From positions 8,001 through 72,000 of the forward strand of contig NZ_NHSF01000059.1 of assembly GCF_016653295.1 (NCBI RefSeq): DNA of 64,000 nt, in the 5' to 3' direction. The DNA comes from Halochromatium salexigens. Its GTDB lineage: Bacteria > Pseudomonadota > Gammaproteobacteria > Chromatiales > Chromatiaceae. The position numbers were made by a program, and so were the translations under genes. Shown piece by piece: positions 24,498 to 35,095 of the stretch. Within the stretch, counting starts at the first letter, position 1; each line of letters starts with the position of its first letter. The notes under the pieces were generated by a model. That model was not told the origin of the DNA. It saw nothing but the letters and a program-made list of their open reading frames with translations, and searched no databases.

Positions 24498-25577
24498 TTG
24501 ACCAAGAAGATTCTGATTTTGCCCGGCGATGGCATCGGCCCCGAGATCGTTGCCGAGGCCGTGAAGCTGCTCGATTGCCTGCGCGCTGATTTTGGCCTCG
24601 CTGTCGAGACCGAGACCGCCTTGGTTGGCGGTGCCGCCTATGACGACTGCGGCTTGCCGCTGCCAGAATCGACGCTGGATCTAGCCAAGTCCGCCGATGC
24701 GGTACTGCTCGGCGCTGTCGGCGGCCCCAAGTGGGAGCCGCTCGAGATCGCGCTGCGCCCGGAGAAGGGTCTGCTCGGCCTGCGCGCCGGGCTTGGCCTG
24801 TTCGCCAACCTGCGCCCGGCGATCCTCTATCCGCAGCTTGCCGAGGCCTCGACCCTGAAGCCGGAAGTGGTCGCCGGGCTCGATATCATGATCGTGCGCG
24901 AACTCACTGGCGGTATCTATTTCGGCCAGCCGCGCGGTGTCGAGACGCTGGCCAGCGGCGAGCGGCGCGGCATCAATACCCTGGTCTACACCGAATCCGA
25001 GATCGAGCGCATCTGCCGCGTCGCCTTCGACACCGCGATGCGGCGCAACCGGCGCCTCTGCTCGGTGGACAAGGCCAATGTGCTCGAGTGCACCGAGCTC
25101 TGGCGTGAGGTCGCGATCCGCGTGGGCCGTGACTACCCGGAGGTCGAGCTCAGTCATATGTATGTCGATAACGCGGCGATGCAGCTGGTGCGCGCGCCCA
25201 AGCAGTTCGACGTGATGGTGACGACCAACATGTTCGGCGACATCCTCTCTGATGCGGCGGCAATGCTGACCGGCTCGATCGGCATGCTGCCCTCGGCCTC
25301 GCTGAATGCCGAGAATCAGGGCATGTACGAGCCGATCCATGGCTCGGCGCCGGACATCGCCGGTCAGGGCGTCGCCAATCCGCTCGCGACCATCCTCTCG
25401 GTAGCGATGATGCTGCGCTACTCGCTGTCTGCGCCGGAGCATGCAGATCGGATCGAGCAGGCTGTCTCCAAGGTGCTCAATCAGGGGCTGCGCACGGGTG
25501 ATATCGCCGCACCTGGCACGACGGCGGTCGGCACGGCCGCGATGGGCGATGCGGTGCTCGAAGCGATTCGTGCTTAG
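24498..25577 (+). CDS. leuB: 3-isopropylmalate dehydrogenase
   Basis: NAD-dependent oxidative decarboxylase of the third step of leucine synthesis. The 359-residue protein opens with [11 protein letters not shown] and carries [11 protein letters not shown] (substrate arm), DKANVLE, the metal- and substrate-site aspartates in [21 protein letters not shown] (only part is listed here), and the NAD-binding [17 protein letters not shown]. It starts at TTG 24498, chosen from the GGAG spacing and the family N-terminus. A 128-base gap separates it from leuD; no attenuator or leader peptide is evident there. asd follows 51 bases downstream. Confidence 0.96.
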   Translation: MTKKILILPGDGIGPEIVAEAVKLLDCLRADFGLAVETETALVGGAAYDDCGLPLPESTLDLAKSADAVLLGAVGGPKWEPLEIALRPEKGLLGLRAGLGLFANLRPAILYPQLAEASTLKPEVVAGLDIMIVRELTGGIYFGQPRGVETLASGERRGINTLVYTESEIERICRVAFDTAMRRNRRLCSVDKANVLECTELWREVAIRVGRDYPEVELSHMYVDNAAMQLVRAPKQFDVMVTTNMFGDILSDAAAMLTGSIGMLPSASLNAENQGMYEPIHGSAPDIAGQGVANPLATILSVAMMLRYSLSAPEHADRIEQAVSKVLNQGLRTGDIAAPGTTAVGTAAMGDAVLEAIRA

Positions 25578-25628
25578 GCTGGCTAGTCAGGCTCGCTGAG
25601 TCTTATTGATAACAGAGGTTAGAGCGTG

Positions 25629-26744
25629 ATGAATCGGGTCGGTTTCGTTGGCTGGCGTGGCATGGTGGGCTCGGTCCTAATGGATCGGATGCGCGATGAG
25701 AATGACTTCGCGCTGATTCCCGAGGCGCGCTTCTTCTCGACCTCGCAACAGGGTGAACCGGGGCCTGATATCGGGCAAGGCGCCCAGGCGCTGCTCGATG
25801 CCCATGATTTCGACGCCTTGGCCGGGATGGACGCGATTGTCACCTGCCAAGGCGGCGACTACACCGAGCAGGTCTTCGAGACGCTGCGCGGACGCGGCTG
25901 GCAGGGCTATTGGATCGATGCCGCCTCGACGCTGCGCTTGCGTGAGGACAGTACCATTGTCCTCGACCCGGTGAATCTCGAGGTTATCAAGCATGCGTTG
26001 GACGCCGGCAAACGCGATTTCATTGGCGGCAATTGCACGGTGAGCCTGATGCTGATGGCGATCGGCGAGCTGTTGCGGCGCGATCTGGTCGACTGGGTTA
26101 GCGCCATGACCTATCAGGCCGCTTCGGGTGCCGGCGCGCGCAACATGCGTGAACTGCTCGCGCAGATGGGCACCTTGCAGACTAGCGTCAGCGACCTGCT
26201 GGCCGATCCGCGCAGCTCGATCCTCGATATCGACCGCGCGGTGACCGCGACCATGCGCGCCGGGACCTTCCCGAGCGAGCAGTTCGGCGTGCCGCTCGCC
26301 GGCAGTCTGATCCCCTGGATCGACAAGCCGATGGATAATGGCCAGTCGAAAGAGGAATGGAAGGCTGGGGTCGAGACCCACAAGATCCTAGGCCGCGCGG
26401 AGAACGCGATCCCGATCGACGGCACCTGCGTGCGCATCGGCTCGATGCGTTGCCACAGTCAAGGGTTGACGATCAAGCTCAAGCAGGCGATGCCCATCGA
26501 TGAGATCACGACGATGCTCGCGGAAGCCAACGACTGGGTGCGGGTCATCTCGAACGAGCGCGAGCAGACGATCGCCGAGCTCTCGCCGGCGGCAGTGACC
26601 GGGACCTTGAGTATTCCGGTCGGGCGCCTGCGCGCGATGGCGCAGGGGCCAGCGTTTCTTAACGCCTTTACCGTCGGTGATCAGTTGCTTTGGGGCGCGG
26701 CCGAGCCCTTGCGCCGGATGCTTCGCCTCCTGCTCGAGCGTTGA
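25629..26744 (+). CDS. asd: Aspartate-semialdehyde dehydrogenase
   Basis: NADPH-dependent enzyme that reduces aspartyl phosphate to the semialdehyde, the branch point for lysine/diaminopimelate, threonine and methionine. The protein (371 residues from the ATG at 25629; a GTG just before is possible) opens with [15 protein letters not shown]. The nucleophile Cys is in [12 protein letters not shown], and the substrate-binding Arg and His lie in [18 protein letters not shown]. It belongs to the gram-negative branch with the longer insertion. It follows leuB, as in many gammaproteobacteria, and feeds the dap operon near 40-43 kb. Confidence 0.97.
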   Translation: MNRVGFVGWRGMVGSVLMDRMRDENDFALIPEARFFSTSQQGEPGPDIGQGAQALLDAHDFDALAGMDAIVTCQGGDYTEQVFETLRGRGWQGYWIDAASTLRLREDSTIVLDPVNLEVIKHALDAGKRDFIGGNCTVSLMLMAIGELLRRDLVDWVSAMTYQAASGAGARNMRELLAQMGTLQTSVSDLLADPRSSILDIDRAVTATMRAGTFPSEQFGVPLAGSLIPWIDKPMDNGQSKEEWKAGVETHKILGRAENAIPIDGTCVRIGSMRCHSQGLTIKLKQAMPIDEITTMLAEANDWVRVISNEREQTIAELSPAAVTGTLSIPVGRLRAMAQGPAFLNAFTVGDQLLWGAAEPLRRMLRLLLER

Positions 26745-26830
26745 TGACGGCACCTATAGACACTCGGAAAGACTCTAGCTCTTGGACTGTCCTATGGCCA
26801 TTTTCGCGATAAGCGACCGACTGTTAGAGG

Positions 26831-28495
26831 ATGAGTTCCTCCACGGCGTCTAAAGCTCTGGGCGGGTTGCTCGCCGTCTTCCTGCTCCTGCCCGCCGCGC
26901 GAGTTCCCGCGCTGGATGTTGGCGAGCTGCGCACGCGGTCGGCGTTGAATCAGCCCTTCCACGGCGAGATCGATCTGCTCGATGTTAATGAGTCGGACCT
27001 TGACCAGGTCGAGGCGCGCCTTGCCCGCCCAGCGGCCTTCGAGCAGGCTGGGCTCGAACGGCCAGCATTCCTGACCGAGCTGCGCTTCACGCCGATGATC
27101 GGTCCAAAGGGTGGGCCGATCATCCAAGTCATCAGCCGCGCGCCGATTCGCGAACCCTATCTGGTCCTATTACTCGAGCTGCTTTGGCCGGGCGGGCGAT
27201 TAGTGAAAGACTATGCGGTGCTGCTCGATCCGCCAGCGGTTTCATCCCCGCGCGCCGAACGCGCGACGGGGGTGCTCGAACGCGATTTTCCATTGCGCTA
27301 TGGGCCAGTGCCTGCTGGGGTGGGACTCACCGAGGTTGGGAGACGTCTGGCGATGCCCGGCGCCACCTTGGAGCAGCTCGCGCTCGCGTTCCATCGCAAC
27401 AGCCCGGGGGCCTTCGTCGACGGCAACATCAATCGTCTGCGGCAGGGAGCCGAGCTGATCATCCCAACGCGCGCCGAACTCCTCGCACTCGATCCCGAAG
27501 CCGCGCGTGAGCAGTATTGGGCTGCCGCCGCTGGTGCGCGGATCGCGCAGGTGCCACTGACTGATGTGGATGCGCGTTTGACCGATGCCAGCCAGGAGAC
27601 GACTGGACGCACGGGCGCTCGGGTTGCGCGTACCGAACAACCACCGGTTGAGGCCGCGGGGCCGGCGCTGGCTCCAGAGGTTGGGGCCGATGAGGCGGCG
27701 TTAGTGCCAGAGCCTGGGACAGAGGACAAGGCGCCAGCACCAGCGGTCGGGGCAAAAGGGCTGGCGCCGACACCAGAATCCGAGTCGGGCGCGTCCATGG
27801 CGCTGCTCGAGGCCGAGCTATTGCTGATGCGCGAGCAGAGCGAGGCCAATCGTCAAGAGGCCACGGAACTGCGGGCGCGGGTACAGGAGCTAGAGGCGCG
27901 GTTGAGCACTATCCGCCGGTTGCTCGAACGGCGCAATGCGCAACTGGCTAACCTCGCCAATACGAATCTCGTCGCGGAGGTGGAGCCGATGCCTCCCAAG
28001 CCTGAAGCGGCGTTCGAGCAACAGTCTGCCGATGCCGCCGATGACGGCTCGCATCCGGCTGAGCAAGCGTCCGGGCTTGATCCGAGCACGACCCTTGCTG
28101 CCGGGCGCAACGCTATGCCTGGCTGGGCGCTACCCCTGGTCGCTGTCGTGCTGCTCTTGACGTTGCTCGGTTTTGTCCTGCATCGGCGGCGCAAGCAGGA
28201 AGAGTCCGCTGTGATGCTGGACTCCGCGGTCACTCGGGAGGCGCTAGACCCAACAGGACAGGATGAGGAGCTGTCTCTTGAGCTTGATGAACTCGAGCCA
28301 ATGACCGATGCCGCGTCGGCCGAGTCATCGGAATCGAGGTTAGAGACAATCGCCGCGGGGAACGATCGGCCGAAAGACGACGCCGAGGAGGACGACTCAC
28401 TCATCGCAATGCCGGTCGTCGAGGTGAACGATGTGGCGACCGAAGATGTCCCCGAGACGCGCTGGCACTTGGAGAGGGACGGGGACGGACGATGA
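26831..28495 (+). CDS. fimV: FimV-like peptidoglycan-associated membrane protein
   Basis: A 554-residue protein with the FimV N-terminal domain (signal peptide to about residue 28, then LDVGELRTRSALNQPFHGEIDLLDV), a periplasmic part with a LysM-like region (LEQLALAFHRNSPGAFVDGNINRLRQGAEL), an Ala/Pro/Glu-rich spacer, a coiled coil (LLEAELLLMREQSEANRQEATEL), one membrane helix near residue 428 (LPLVAVVLLLTLLGFVLHRRR) and an acidic cytoplasmic tail. FimV proteins organise polar type IV pili and chemosensory complexes. It is shorter than the roughly 900-residue Pseudomonas protein and the C-terminal TPR domain is not obvious. Its stop overlaps truA (ATGA). The asd-fimV-truA order is typical. Confidence 0.88.
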   Translation: MSSSTASKALGGLLAVFLLLPAARVPALDVGELRTRSALNQPFHGEIDLLDVNESDLDQVEARLARPAAFEQAGLERPAFLTELRFTPMIGPKGGPIIQVISRAPIREPYLVLLLELLWPGGRLVKDYAVLLDPPAVSSPRAERATGVLERDFPLRYGPVPAGVGLTEVGRRLAMPGATLEQLALAFHRNSPGAFVDGNINRLRQGAELIIPTRAELLALDPEAAREQYWAAAAGARIAQVPLTDVDARLTDASQETTGRTGARVARTEQPPVEAAGPALAPEVGADEAALVPEPGTEDKAPAPAVGAKGLAPTPESESGASMALLEAELLLMREQSEANRQEATELRARVQELEARLSTIRRLLERRNAQLANLANTNLVAEVEPMPPKPEAAFEQQSADAADDGSHPAEQASGLDPSTTLAAGRNAMPGWALPLVAVVLLLTLLGFVLHRRRKQEESAVMLDSAVTREALDPTGQDEELSLELDELEPMTDAASAESSESRLETIAAGNDRPKDDAEEDDSLIAMPVVEVNDVATEDVPETRWHLERDGDGR

Positions 28496-29358
28496 GCTTG
28501 ACCCATAAGACCGAGGGTCTTGCGCCGAGACGCATTGTGTTAGGCATCGAATACCTCGGCACCCCGTACTGTGGCTGGCAGTACCAGCATCATGCGCTCA
28601 GCGTGCAGCAGGTGCTGGAGGAGGCGCTGGCACGGGTCGCTGATCAGCCGGTGCGGGTGCATTGCGCCGGTCGCACCGATGCCGGGGTGCACGCGACCGG
28701 GCAGGTGGTGCATTTCGAGACCACGGCCGTGCGTTCCGAGCGCGCTTGGACGCTCGGCGTGAACGCGCACCTGCCCGATGAGGTCGCGGTGCGCTGGGCG
28801 CGCGCGGTCGATGCCGATTTCCATGCGCGCTTCTCGGCGGTGGCGCGGCATTATCGCTATCTGATCCTGCGCCGACCGGCGCGCTCGGCGCTCTGGCATC
28901 GGCGCGCCTTCTGGACCCATCGGGCGCTCTCGGTGGCGCCGATGCGCGAGGCGACGGCAGCGCTGATCGGGCGCCACGACTTCACCAGCTTTCGTGCCTT
29001 GGCCTGTCAGGCGAAGAGCCCGGTGCGCACCCTGCACGCTCTCGATCTGAGCGAGCGCGGCGACCTGCTGGTGCTCAGCGTCAGTGCCGACGGCTTCCTG
29101 CATCACATGGTCAGGAATCTGGTCGGGGTGCTGCTGGCGATCGGGCGCGGGGAGCGGCCGGTCGACTGGGCCGCCGAGCTGCTGGCGCTGCGCGATCGGG
29201 CGCAAGGTGGGGTCACGGCGCCGGCGCATGGGCTCTATCTGGTGCGGGTCGATTACCCGGCGGCCTTTGGGTTGCCGTCCGCTGCCGATGAGGCGGGAGT
29301 CGCTGCGCTGATGGGCGATGATCCAAGGCCAGACGAAAACCTGCCGGCTATGCTCTAA
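28492..29358 (+). CDS. truA: tRNA pseudouridine(38-40) synthase
   Basis: Isomerises uridine to pseudouridine at positions 38-40 in the anticodon arm. The 288-residue protein has the catalytic Asp63 in CAGRTDAGVHATGQVVHF, with IEYLGTPYCGWQYQ at the N-terminus and SADGFLHHMVRNLVGVL near residue 200. It lacks the C-terminal extensions of eukaryotic enzymes. The start overlaps the fimV stop by four bases, so it is translationally coupled. trpF begins 31 bases later. Confidence 0.97.
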   Translation: MSLTHKTEGLAPRRIVLGIEYLGTPYCGWQYQHHALSVQQVLEEALARVADQPVRVHCAGRTDAGVHATGQVVHFETTAVRSERAWTLGVNAHLPDEVAVRWARAVDADFHARFSAVARHYRYLILRRPARSALWHRRAFWTHRALSVAPMREATAALIGRHDFTSFRALACQAKSPVRTLHALDLSERGDLLVLSVSADGFLHHMVRNLVGVLLAIGRGERPVDWAAELLALRDRAQGGVTAPAHGLYLVRVDYPAAFGLPSAADEAGVAALMGDDPRPDENLPAML

Positions 29359-29389
29359 TGCGCGGTTTGCGACGTAGACGGCGCGATCG

Positions 29390-30016
29390 ATGCGAACACG
29401 GGTCAAGTTCTGCGGTCTCACCCGGCTCGACGATGTCGAGGCGGCGGTGGCGCTCGGGGTCGATGCGATCGGGCTGGTTTTCCATCCGGCGAGCCCGCGC
29501 GCGGTCGAGATCGAGCAAGCGGCGCGGCTGGTGAACGCGCTGCCGGCGTTCGTCAGCGCGGTCGGGCTGTTCGTCGATGCCGAGGCCGCGCGGGTGCGTG
29601 CCGTGCTCGAGCGGGTTGCGCTCGATGTCCTGCAGTTCCACGGCGCCGAGCCGCCCGCGTATTGCGCCGGCTTCGCCCGGCCTTGGATCAAATCGATCGC
29701 GGTCCGCGCCGGGGTCGATCTCGCGGCCGAAGCGCACCGCTATGCCGGCGCGCGCTCACTGCTGTTCGATACCTATGATCCCGCGCTCGCTGGGGGTACC
29801 GGACGCTGCTTCGATTGGGGATTGGTGCCCGCGCGGCAGGCGCGGCGCAGCATCCTCGCCGGTGGGCTCACGGCTGCCAACGTGGCCGAGGCGATTCGCC
29901 AGCTGCGCCCTCATGCGGTCGATGTGAGCGGCGGGATCGAGCAGGCGAAGGGGCTCAAGGCCCCTGACAAGATGACTGATTTCATGAAAGGTGTACGTGA
30001 TGGCGACCAGAGCTGA
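29390..30016 (+). CDS. trpF: Phosphoribosylanthranilate isomerase
   Basis: Converts phosphoribosylanthranilate to the ribulose form in tryptophan synthesis. A single-domain TIM barrel of 208 residues, not fused to TrpC. The general base Cys is in [12 protein letters not shown] and the acidic partner in LLFDTYDP; the phosphate-binding [11 protein letters not shown] and [19 protein letters not shown] are also present. It overlaps trpB by 17 bases if trpB starts at 30000. Unlike enterobacterial trp operons, trpF here travels with trpB and trpA and apart from trpE/D/C. Confidence 0.97.
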   Translation: MRTRVKFCGLTRLDDVEAAVALGVDAIGLVFHPASPRAVEIEQAARLVNALPAFVSAVGLFVDAEAARVRAVLERVALDVLQFHGAEPPAYCAGFARPWIKSIAVRAGVDLAAEAHRYAGARSLLFDTYDPALAGGTGRCFDWGLVPARQARRSILAGGLTAANVAEAIRQLRPHAVDVSGGIEQAKGLKAPDKMTDFMKGVRDGDQS

Positions 30017-31250
30017 TGATCTCGCACAGGGCGTGCCGTCCGCGCTGACGGCGGCGCCCTATCAGTGGCCCGATGCCCGCGGCCACTTCGGCCCCTATGG
30101 CGGCATGTTCGTGCCCGAGACGCTGATGCATCCGCTCACCGAGCTGCGTCAGGCCTACGAGCGCTACCTGGCCGATGCGGACTTCCTGCGCGAACTCGAT
30201 GCCGATCTGCGCGACTACGTCGGCCGCCCGTCGCCGGTCTACCATGCCGAGCGCTGGAGCCGCGAGCTGAGTGGCGCGCAACTCTTCCTCAAGCGCGAAG
30301 ACCTCAATCACACCGGCGCCCATAAGGTCAACAACACCATTGGTCAGGCGCTGCTGGCGCGGCGCATGGGCAAGACCCGCATCATCGCCGAGACCGGCGC
30401 GGGCCAGCATGGGGTCGCCAGCGCCACCGTCGCCGCCCGGCTCGGGCTCGAGTGCGTGGTCTACATGGGCGAGGTCGATGTCGCGCGCCAGGAGGCCAAT
30501 GTCTACCGCATGCGCCTGCTCGGCGCTGAGGTGGTCGCGGTCAAGTCCGGCACCCGCACGCTCAAGGACGCGCTCAACGAAGCGATGCGCGACTGGGTGA
30601 CCAATGTCGACAACACCTTCTACATCATCGGCACCGTCGCCGGCCCGCATCCCTATCCGGCCATGGTGCGCGACTTCCAATCAGTGATCGGCCGCGAGGC
30701 GCGCGCGCAGATGATCGAGCAGACCGGGCGCCTGCCCGATGTGGTCATGGCCTGTGTCGGCGGTGGCTCCAATGCCATCGGACTCTTCCATCCGTTCATC
30801 GAGGACCAGGAGGTCGCGATGATCGGCGTCGAGGCCGCTGGCGATGGGCTCGCCACCGGCCGCCATGCCGCGCCGCTCTGCGCTGGCGAGCCCGGCGTGC
30901 TGCACGGTAACCGCACCTATCTGATGGAGGACGCCAACGGCCAGATCCGCGACACCCATTCGATCTCGGCCGGGCTCGATTATCCGGGCGTTGGCCCCGA
31001 ACATGCCTGGCTCAAGGACAGCGGCCGTGCCCAGTACGTCGCGGTGACCGACGACGAGGCCCTGGCCGCCTTCCACGGGCTGACCCGCACCGAGGGCATC
31101 ATCCCGGCGCTCGAGACCAGCCATGCGCTGGCGCAGGCGGCCAAGCTGGCGCCGACGCTGCGCAAGGATCAAAGCATCCTGATCAACCTCTCGGGGCGCG
31201 GCGACAAGGATATGCAGACCGTTGCGCGCATGGATGGGCTCGAGCTATGA
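30000..31250 (+). CDS. trpB: Tryptophan synthase beta chain
   Basis: PLP enzyme that condenses indole and serine to tryptophan. About 416 residues from the ATG at 30000, with a GTG at 29991 as the alternative. The PLP lysine is Lys109 in [10 protein letters not shown]; the indole-tunnel and cofactor region includes [10 protein letters not shown], and [10 protein letters not shown] binds the phosphate. The opening [14 protein letters not shown] is typical. It forms an alpha2-beta2 complex with TrpA, encoded right after it with an ATGA overlap. Confidence 0.98.
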   Translation: MATRADDLAQGVPSALTAAPYQWPDARGHFGPYGGMFVPETLMHPLTELRQAYERYLADADFLRELDADLRDYVGRPSPVYHAERWSRELSGAQLFLKREDLNHTGAHKVNNTIGQALLARRMGKTRIIAETGAGQHGVASATVAARLGLECVVYMGEVDVARQEANVYRMRLLGAEVVAVKSGTRTLKDALNEAMRDWVTNVDNTFYIIGTVAGPHPYPAMVRDFQSVIGREARAQMIEQTGRLPDVVMACVGGGSNAIGLFHPFIEDQEVAMIGVEAAGDGLATGRHAAPLCAGEPGVLHGNRTYLMEDANGQIRDTHSISAGLDYPGVGPEHAWLKDSGRAQYVAVTDDEALAAFHGLTRTEGIIPALETSHALAQAAKLAPTLRKDQSILINLSGRGDKDMQTVARMDGLEL

Positions 31251-32080
31251 GCCGTATCCAGACCCGCTTCGAATACCTGCACGCGCAGGGTCGCACCGCG
31301 CTGATCCCGTTCATCACCGCCGGCGATCCCTCGCCTGCGGTGACGCTGGAACTGATGCATCGGATGGTGGCCGCCGGCGCCGATCTGATCGAACTCGGGG
31401 TGCCGTTCTCGGACCCGATCGCCGATGGGCCGGTGATCCAGCGCGCCACCGAGCGCGCCTTGGCGCAAGGCGTCTCGCTGCGCGATGTGCTTGGCATCGT
31501 GCGCCGCTTCCGCGAGACCGACAGCGAGACGCCCGTGGTCTTGATGGGCTATCTGAACCCGATCGAGGTGATGGGCAACGCGGCCTTCGCCGAAGCCGCG
31601 CGCGAGGCCGGCCTGGACGGCGCGCTGATCGTCGATGTGCCGCCGGAAGAGAGCCACGAACTGGTCGATGCGATCAAGGCGCAGGGACTGGACCTGGTCT
31701 ATCTGCTGGCGCCGACCTCGGATGCCGCGCGCATCGAGGCGATCGCCGAGGTCGCCTCCGGCTTCGTCTACTATGTCTCGGTCAAGGGCGTCACCGGCGC
31801 GAACACGCTGGATATCGATGAGGTCAGCGCCAAGCTCGACGCGATCCGCGCGCGCATCGCGCTGCCGGTCGGGGTCGGCTTCGGCATCCGCGACGCCGCG
31901 ACTGCAGCCCAAGTGGCGCGGGTGGCCGATGCGGTGATCGTCGGCAGCGCGCTGGTCGGTCGCATCGAGACGCTGGCGGAGCAAGGCCAAGCCACGCGCA
32001 TTCCCACGGTGATTGGCGATTTCCTCGGCGAGCTAAGGGCCGCGATCGACGCGACCGACAACGGAGGCCAGCATGGCTGA
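31247..32080 (+). CDS. trpA: Tryptophan synthase alpha chain
   Basis: Cleaves indole-3-glycerol phosphate and channels indole to TrpB. The 277-residue TIM barrel has the catalytic Glu and Asp in [20 protein letters not shown], near residues 48 and 59, and the phosphate-binding GVGFGIRD near the C-terminus. Start overlaps the trpB stop (ATGA). The stop overlaps the start of accD by eight bases, continuing the coupling into fatty-acid synthesis. Confidence 0.98.
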   Translation: MSRIQTRFEYLHAQGRTALIPFITAGDPSPAVTLELMHRMVAAGADLIELGVPFSDPIADGPVIQRATERALAQGVSLRDVLGIVRRFRETDSETPVVLMGYLNPIEVMGNAAFAEAAREAGLDGALIVDVPPEESHELVDAIKAQGLDLVYLLAPTSDAARIEAIAEVASGFVYYVSVKGVTGANTLDIDEVSAKLDAIRARIALPVGVGFGIRDAATAAQVARVADAVIVGSALVGRIETLAEQGQATRIPTVIGDFLGELRAAIDATDNGGQHG

Positions 32081-33044
32081 GAAGACTGCCCGCGGTGAGG
32101 CAATGAGCTGGTTCGAGAAACTGATCCCGAGTCGCATCCGTACCGAGGCGATCAGCAAGCGCGCGGTCCCGGAAGGACTCTGGGACAAGTGTCCGGGCTG
32201 CAACGCGGTGCTCTATCGCGCCGAGCTGGAGCGCAATCTCGAGGTCTGCCCGAAATGCGGGCATCACAACCGGGTGGTCGCGCGCAAGCGGCTCGAGCAG
32301 TTCCTGGACCCGGAATCGAGCGAGGAGATCGGCGCCGAGCTGGACTCGACCGATCCACTCAAGTTCAAGGACATGAAAAAGTACAAGGATCGGCTCAGCC
32401 AGGCGCAGAAGCAGACCGGCGAGAAGGAAGCGCTGATCGCCATGCGTGGCCGGCTCAAGGGCATGGCCTGCGTGGCCGCTGCGTTCGAGTTCCGTTTCAT
32501 GGGCGGCTCCATGGGCTCGGTGGTCGGCGAGCGCTTCGTGCGCGGGGTCGATGCCGCGCTCGAGCTGGAGGCGCCCCTGGTGTGTTTCTCCGCCAGTGGC
32601 GGTGCGCGCATGCAGGAGTCGCTGTTCTCGCTGTTCCAGATGGCCAAGACCAGCGCGGCGCTCGGCAAGCTGCGCGAGGCACGGCTGCCGTTCATCTCGG
32701 TGATGACCGATCCCACCATGGGCGGTGTCTCGGCGAGTCTGGCGACGCTCGGGGATATCAATATCGCCGAGCCGGGCGCGCTGATCGGCTTCGCCGGTCC
32801 GCGCGTGATCGAGCAGACGGTGCGCGAGACCCTGCCCGATGGCTTCCAGCGCAGTGAATTCCTGCTCGAGCATGGGGCCCTGGACCAGATCTGCGATCGC
32901 CGCGAGCTGCGTGATCGGATCAGCGACCTGGTCGCGATGCTGATGCGCCGCTCGGTGATCGACGACGCCCCGGCGGCGGACAGCCCTGGCGCGAACGAAT
33001 TGGCCGTGGTCGAGGCGCGCACCATGCCGCCGGGTCCGCTCTGA
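32073..33044 (+). CDS. accD: Acetyl-CoA carboxylase carboxyltransferase subunit beta
   Basis: Beta half of the carboxyltransferase that makes malonyl-CoA for fatty-acid synthesis. The 323-residue protein has the N-terminal four-cysteine zinc ribbon (Cys40, 43, 59, 62; CPGC and CPKC) and the crotonase-like core ([39 protein letters not shown]). A second possible ATG at 32103 would begin with MSWFEKLIP, the enterobacterial-style start. The ATG at 32073 has a strong GGAGG and overlaps trpA, so it is preferred. folC follows 27 bases later, the usual order. Confidence 0.97.
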   Translation: MAEKTARGEAMSWFEKLIPSRIRTEAISKRAVPEGLWDKCPGCNAVLYRAELERNLEVCPKCGHHNRVVARKRLEQFLDPESSEEIGAELDSTDPLKFKDMKKYKDRLSQAQKQTGEKEALIAMRGRLKGMACVAAAFEFRFMGGSMGSVVGERFVRGVDAALELEAPLVCFSASGGARMQESLFSLFQMAKTSAALGKLREARLPFISVMTDPTMGGVSASLATLGDINIAEPGALIGFAGPRVIEQTVRETLPDGFQRSEFLLEHGALDQICDRRELRDRISDLVAMLMRRSVIDDAPAADSPGANELAVVEARTMPPGPL

Positions 33045-33071
33045 ACGCAGCGCCCAGGCTGGTCGGGGCTG

Positions 33072-34364
33072 ATGCGCTTTGAAACCCTAGCCGACTGGCT
33101 GGCCTGGCAGGAGACACTGCATCCGAGCCGGATCGATCTGCGGCTCGAGCGCGTGAGCGCGGTCTGGGCGCGGCTGCATCCAGAGCTAAGGCCGGGCGCA
33201 CTGCCCTGTCCGGTCATCACCGTCGGCGGCACCAATGGCAAGGGCTCTTGCGTGACCTATCTCGAGGCCTGGTATCGAGCCGCCGGGTATCGCTGTGGCG
33301 CCTACACCTCGCCGCACCTGTTGCAGTACAACGAGCGCGTGCGTATCGACGGCGAGATGGCGAGCGATGCGGCATTGTGCGCAGCCTTCGCGCGCATCGA
33401 TCAGGCGCGCGGAGAGGCACCGCTGACCTATTTCGAGTTCGGCACCCTCGCGGCGCTGGATTGCTTCGTGCGGGCCGAGGTCGAGATCGCCCTGCTCGAA
33501 GTCGGGCTCGGCGGTCGTCTGGACGCGGTCAACATGATCGACGCCGATGTCGCGCTGGTCGCCAGTATCGGCCACGACCATGCAATCTGGCTCGGTGACA
33601 CCCTGGAGCAGATCGCCTTCGAGAAGGCCGGTATCTTCCGCCCGGGGCGGGCGGCCGTGATCGGCCAGCGCGATGCCCCGGCACGGCTGCGCGCGCGCGC
33701 TGAGGAGGTCGGCGCGCTGCCGCTGCAGCTTGGTCAAGAGTTGGATTGGAGTATCGCCGAAACCGGTCAATGGACCTGGCGCGGGCCGCACGGCAAACAG
33801 CATCGGGCACTCCCGACGCCTGCGTTGCGCGGTCGCTGCCAGCACGACAACGCCGCCGCCGCGCTCGGCGCCTTGGAGCAATTGCGCGATCGGCTTCCGG
33901 TCAACGTCGCGGCGCTCCGCCAAGGCTTGTTGCGGGTCACGCTCGGCGGGCGTTTCACGGTGTTGCCCGGGCAGCCGACCTGGGTGCTCGATGTGGCGCA
34001 TAATGATCAGGCAGCGCTGGCGTTGGCCGAGAACCTTGCCAGCTATCCCTGCCACGGGCGCCGGTTCGCGGTGCTCTCACTGCTCGCCGATAAGGATCCG
34101 CGCGCGGTCATTGGCCCGCTTGCCGGGCTGATCGCGCACTGGCATCTGGGGCCGGCAGCCAGTGAGCGGGCCATGCCGCTGGCGCGCATCGAGGCGGCCT
34201 TGAGCGAGGGTGCGCCAGCGGCGACCTGGCGATCGCATGCGGATCTGGAACAGGCACTCGCCGCCGCTGCGGCCGAGGCCGAGCCAGCGGATCTGATCCT
34301 GGTGTTCGGCTCCTTCGTCACCGTCGAGGCGGCACTGCGCAGGTTGAGCCCGGCTGCTGTATAA
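33072..34364 (+). CDS. folC: Dihydrofolate synthase / folylpolyglutamate synthase
   Basis: Mur-ligase-family enzyme that adds glutamate to dihydropteroate and tetrahydrofolates. At 430 residues it is a full-length FolC. ATP-binding loop TVGGTNGKGSCVTYLE lies near residue 45, YTSPHLLQYNERVRIDG follows, and LLEVGLGGRLDAVNMIDADV carries the metal-site residues. The C-terminal domain begins with VLDVAHNDQAALALAE. It sits between accD and dedD, as in Escherichia coli and Pseudomonas. Confidence 0.96.
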   Translation: MRFETLADWLAWQETLHPSRIDLRLERVSAVWARLHPELRPGALPCPVITVGGTNGKGSCVTYLEAWYRAAGYRCGAYTSPHLLQYNERVRIDGEMASDAALCAAFARIDQARGEAPLTYFEFGTLAALDCFVRAEVEIALLEVGLGGRLDAVNMIDADVALVASIGHDHAIWLGDTLEQIAFEKAGIFRPGRAAVIGQRDAPARLRARAEEVGALPLQLGQELDWSIAETGQWTWRGPHGKQHRALPTPALRGRCQHDNAAAALGALEQLRDRLPVNVAALRQGLLRVTLGGRFTVLPGQPTWVLDVAHNDQAALALAENLASYPCHGRRFAVLSLLADKDPRAVIGPLAGLIAHWHLGPAASERAMPLARIEAALSEGAPAATWRSHADLEQALAAAAAEAEPADLILVFGSFVTVEAALRRLSPAAV

Positions 34365-34365
34365 T
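34360..34365 (+). promoter_or_regulatory. TATAAT hexamer before dedD, weak promoter candidate
   Basis: A perfect -10 hexamer overlaps the folC stop, 35 bases before the dedD start. No good -35 lies at the right distance: TTGAGC is only ten bases upstream. It may start a transcript for dedD-cvpA-purF, or be chance sequence around a TAA stop. Confidence 0.25.
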
Positions 34366-34399
34366 TGCGACTGTTTTATGAATTGCACCCCGGGGCACC

Positions 34400-35083
34400 A
34401 TGCAGATGGATGAAGCGGCCAAGAGACGGTTGGTCGGCGCGGCAGTGCTGGTCGCGTTGGCGGTGATCTTCGTGCCGATGCTGGTCGAGCGCGACGACAC
34501 CGGTCTCGGCGAGCCGATCCTGATCCCGGAGGCCCCCGAGGACGAGGCCTGGCGCGAAGACGACCCGCGCGCCCTCGAGCCGCCGGCGGATGAGCGGCTT
34601 GCCGAGCCCGAAGACTTGCCGATGCCGCTCCCCACGCCAGAGCCGCCGGCGTCGGAGCCGGACGCCGAGGCGTCTCAGGACTGGACCTCGATACCGCCAC
34701 CACCCGAGCGGGCCGAGCCCGCCGAATCGCCAGCCGCGCCGGCGCGGGCCGAACAGCGCGCGGATGCCTCCGCCTCGGCGGCAGCGGACAACAGCCGAGA
34801 CCGCTCGACATCGACCCCGGCCGGACCCAAGCCAGTGCCAGCCGGTGCCCGCGCATGGGTCATCCAGGTCGCGAGCCTTGGCTCATCGGAGGCGGCGCGC
34901 GACCTGCAAGACGAGCTGCGCGGCAAGGGCTATCCCGCCTTCATCGAGCAGGCCGAGGTGGGAGGGCGTCGCTATTATCGGGTCCGGGTCGGCCCGGAGG
35001 TCGAACGCGCGCGGGCTGATCGCCTCGCCGAGCAGCTCTCGGCCGACACCGGTGGTCAGCCATTGGTGCAACGCTATCCTTGA
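34400..35083 (+). CDS. dedD: DedD-like SPOR-domain cell-division protein
   Basis: A bitopic inner-membrane protein of 227 residues: short cytoplasmic start, one membrane helix (LVGAAVLVALAVIFVPMLV), a long Pro/Glu/Ala-rich periplasmic linker, and a C-terminal SPOR domain (about residues 150-225; WVIQVASLGSSEAARDL, then YYRVRVGP). SPOR domains bind denuded septal peptidoglycan, placing the protein at the division site. The position between folC and cvpA is that of dedD in Escherichia coli. Confidence 0.9.
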   Translation: MQMDEAAKRRLVGAAVLVALAVIFVPMLVERDDTGLGEPILIPEAPEDEAWREDDPRALEPPADERLAEPEDLPMPLPTPEPPASEPDAEASQDWTSIPPPPERAEPAESPAAPARAEQRADASASAAADNSRDRSTSTPAGPKPVPAGARAWVIQVASLGSSEAARDLQDELRGKGYPAFIEQAEVGGRRYYRVRVGPEVERARADRLAEQLSADTGGQPLVQRYP

Positions 35084-35095
35084 GCGGTGAGCCCT

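Noticed and set aside
34344-34365. TTGAGC and TATAAT as a full promoter before dedD
   Set aside because: Spacing is only ten bases, too short for sigma-70; kept only as a weak -10 candidate.
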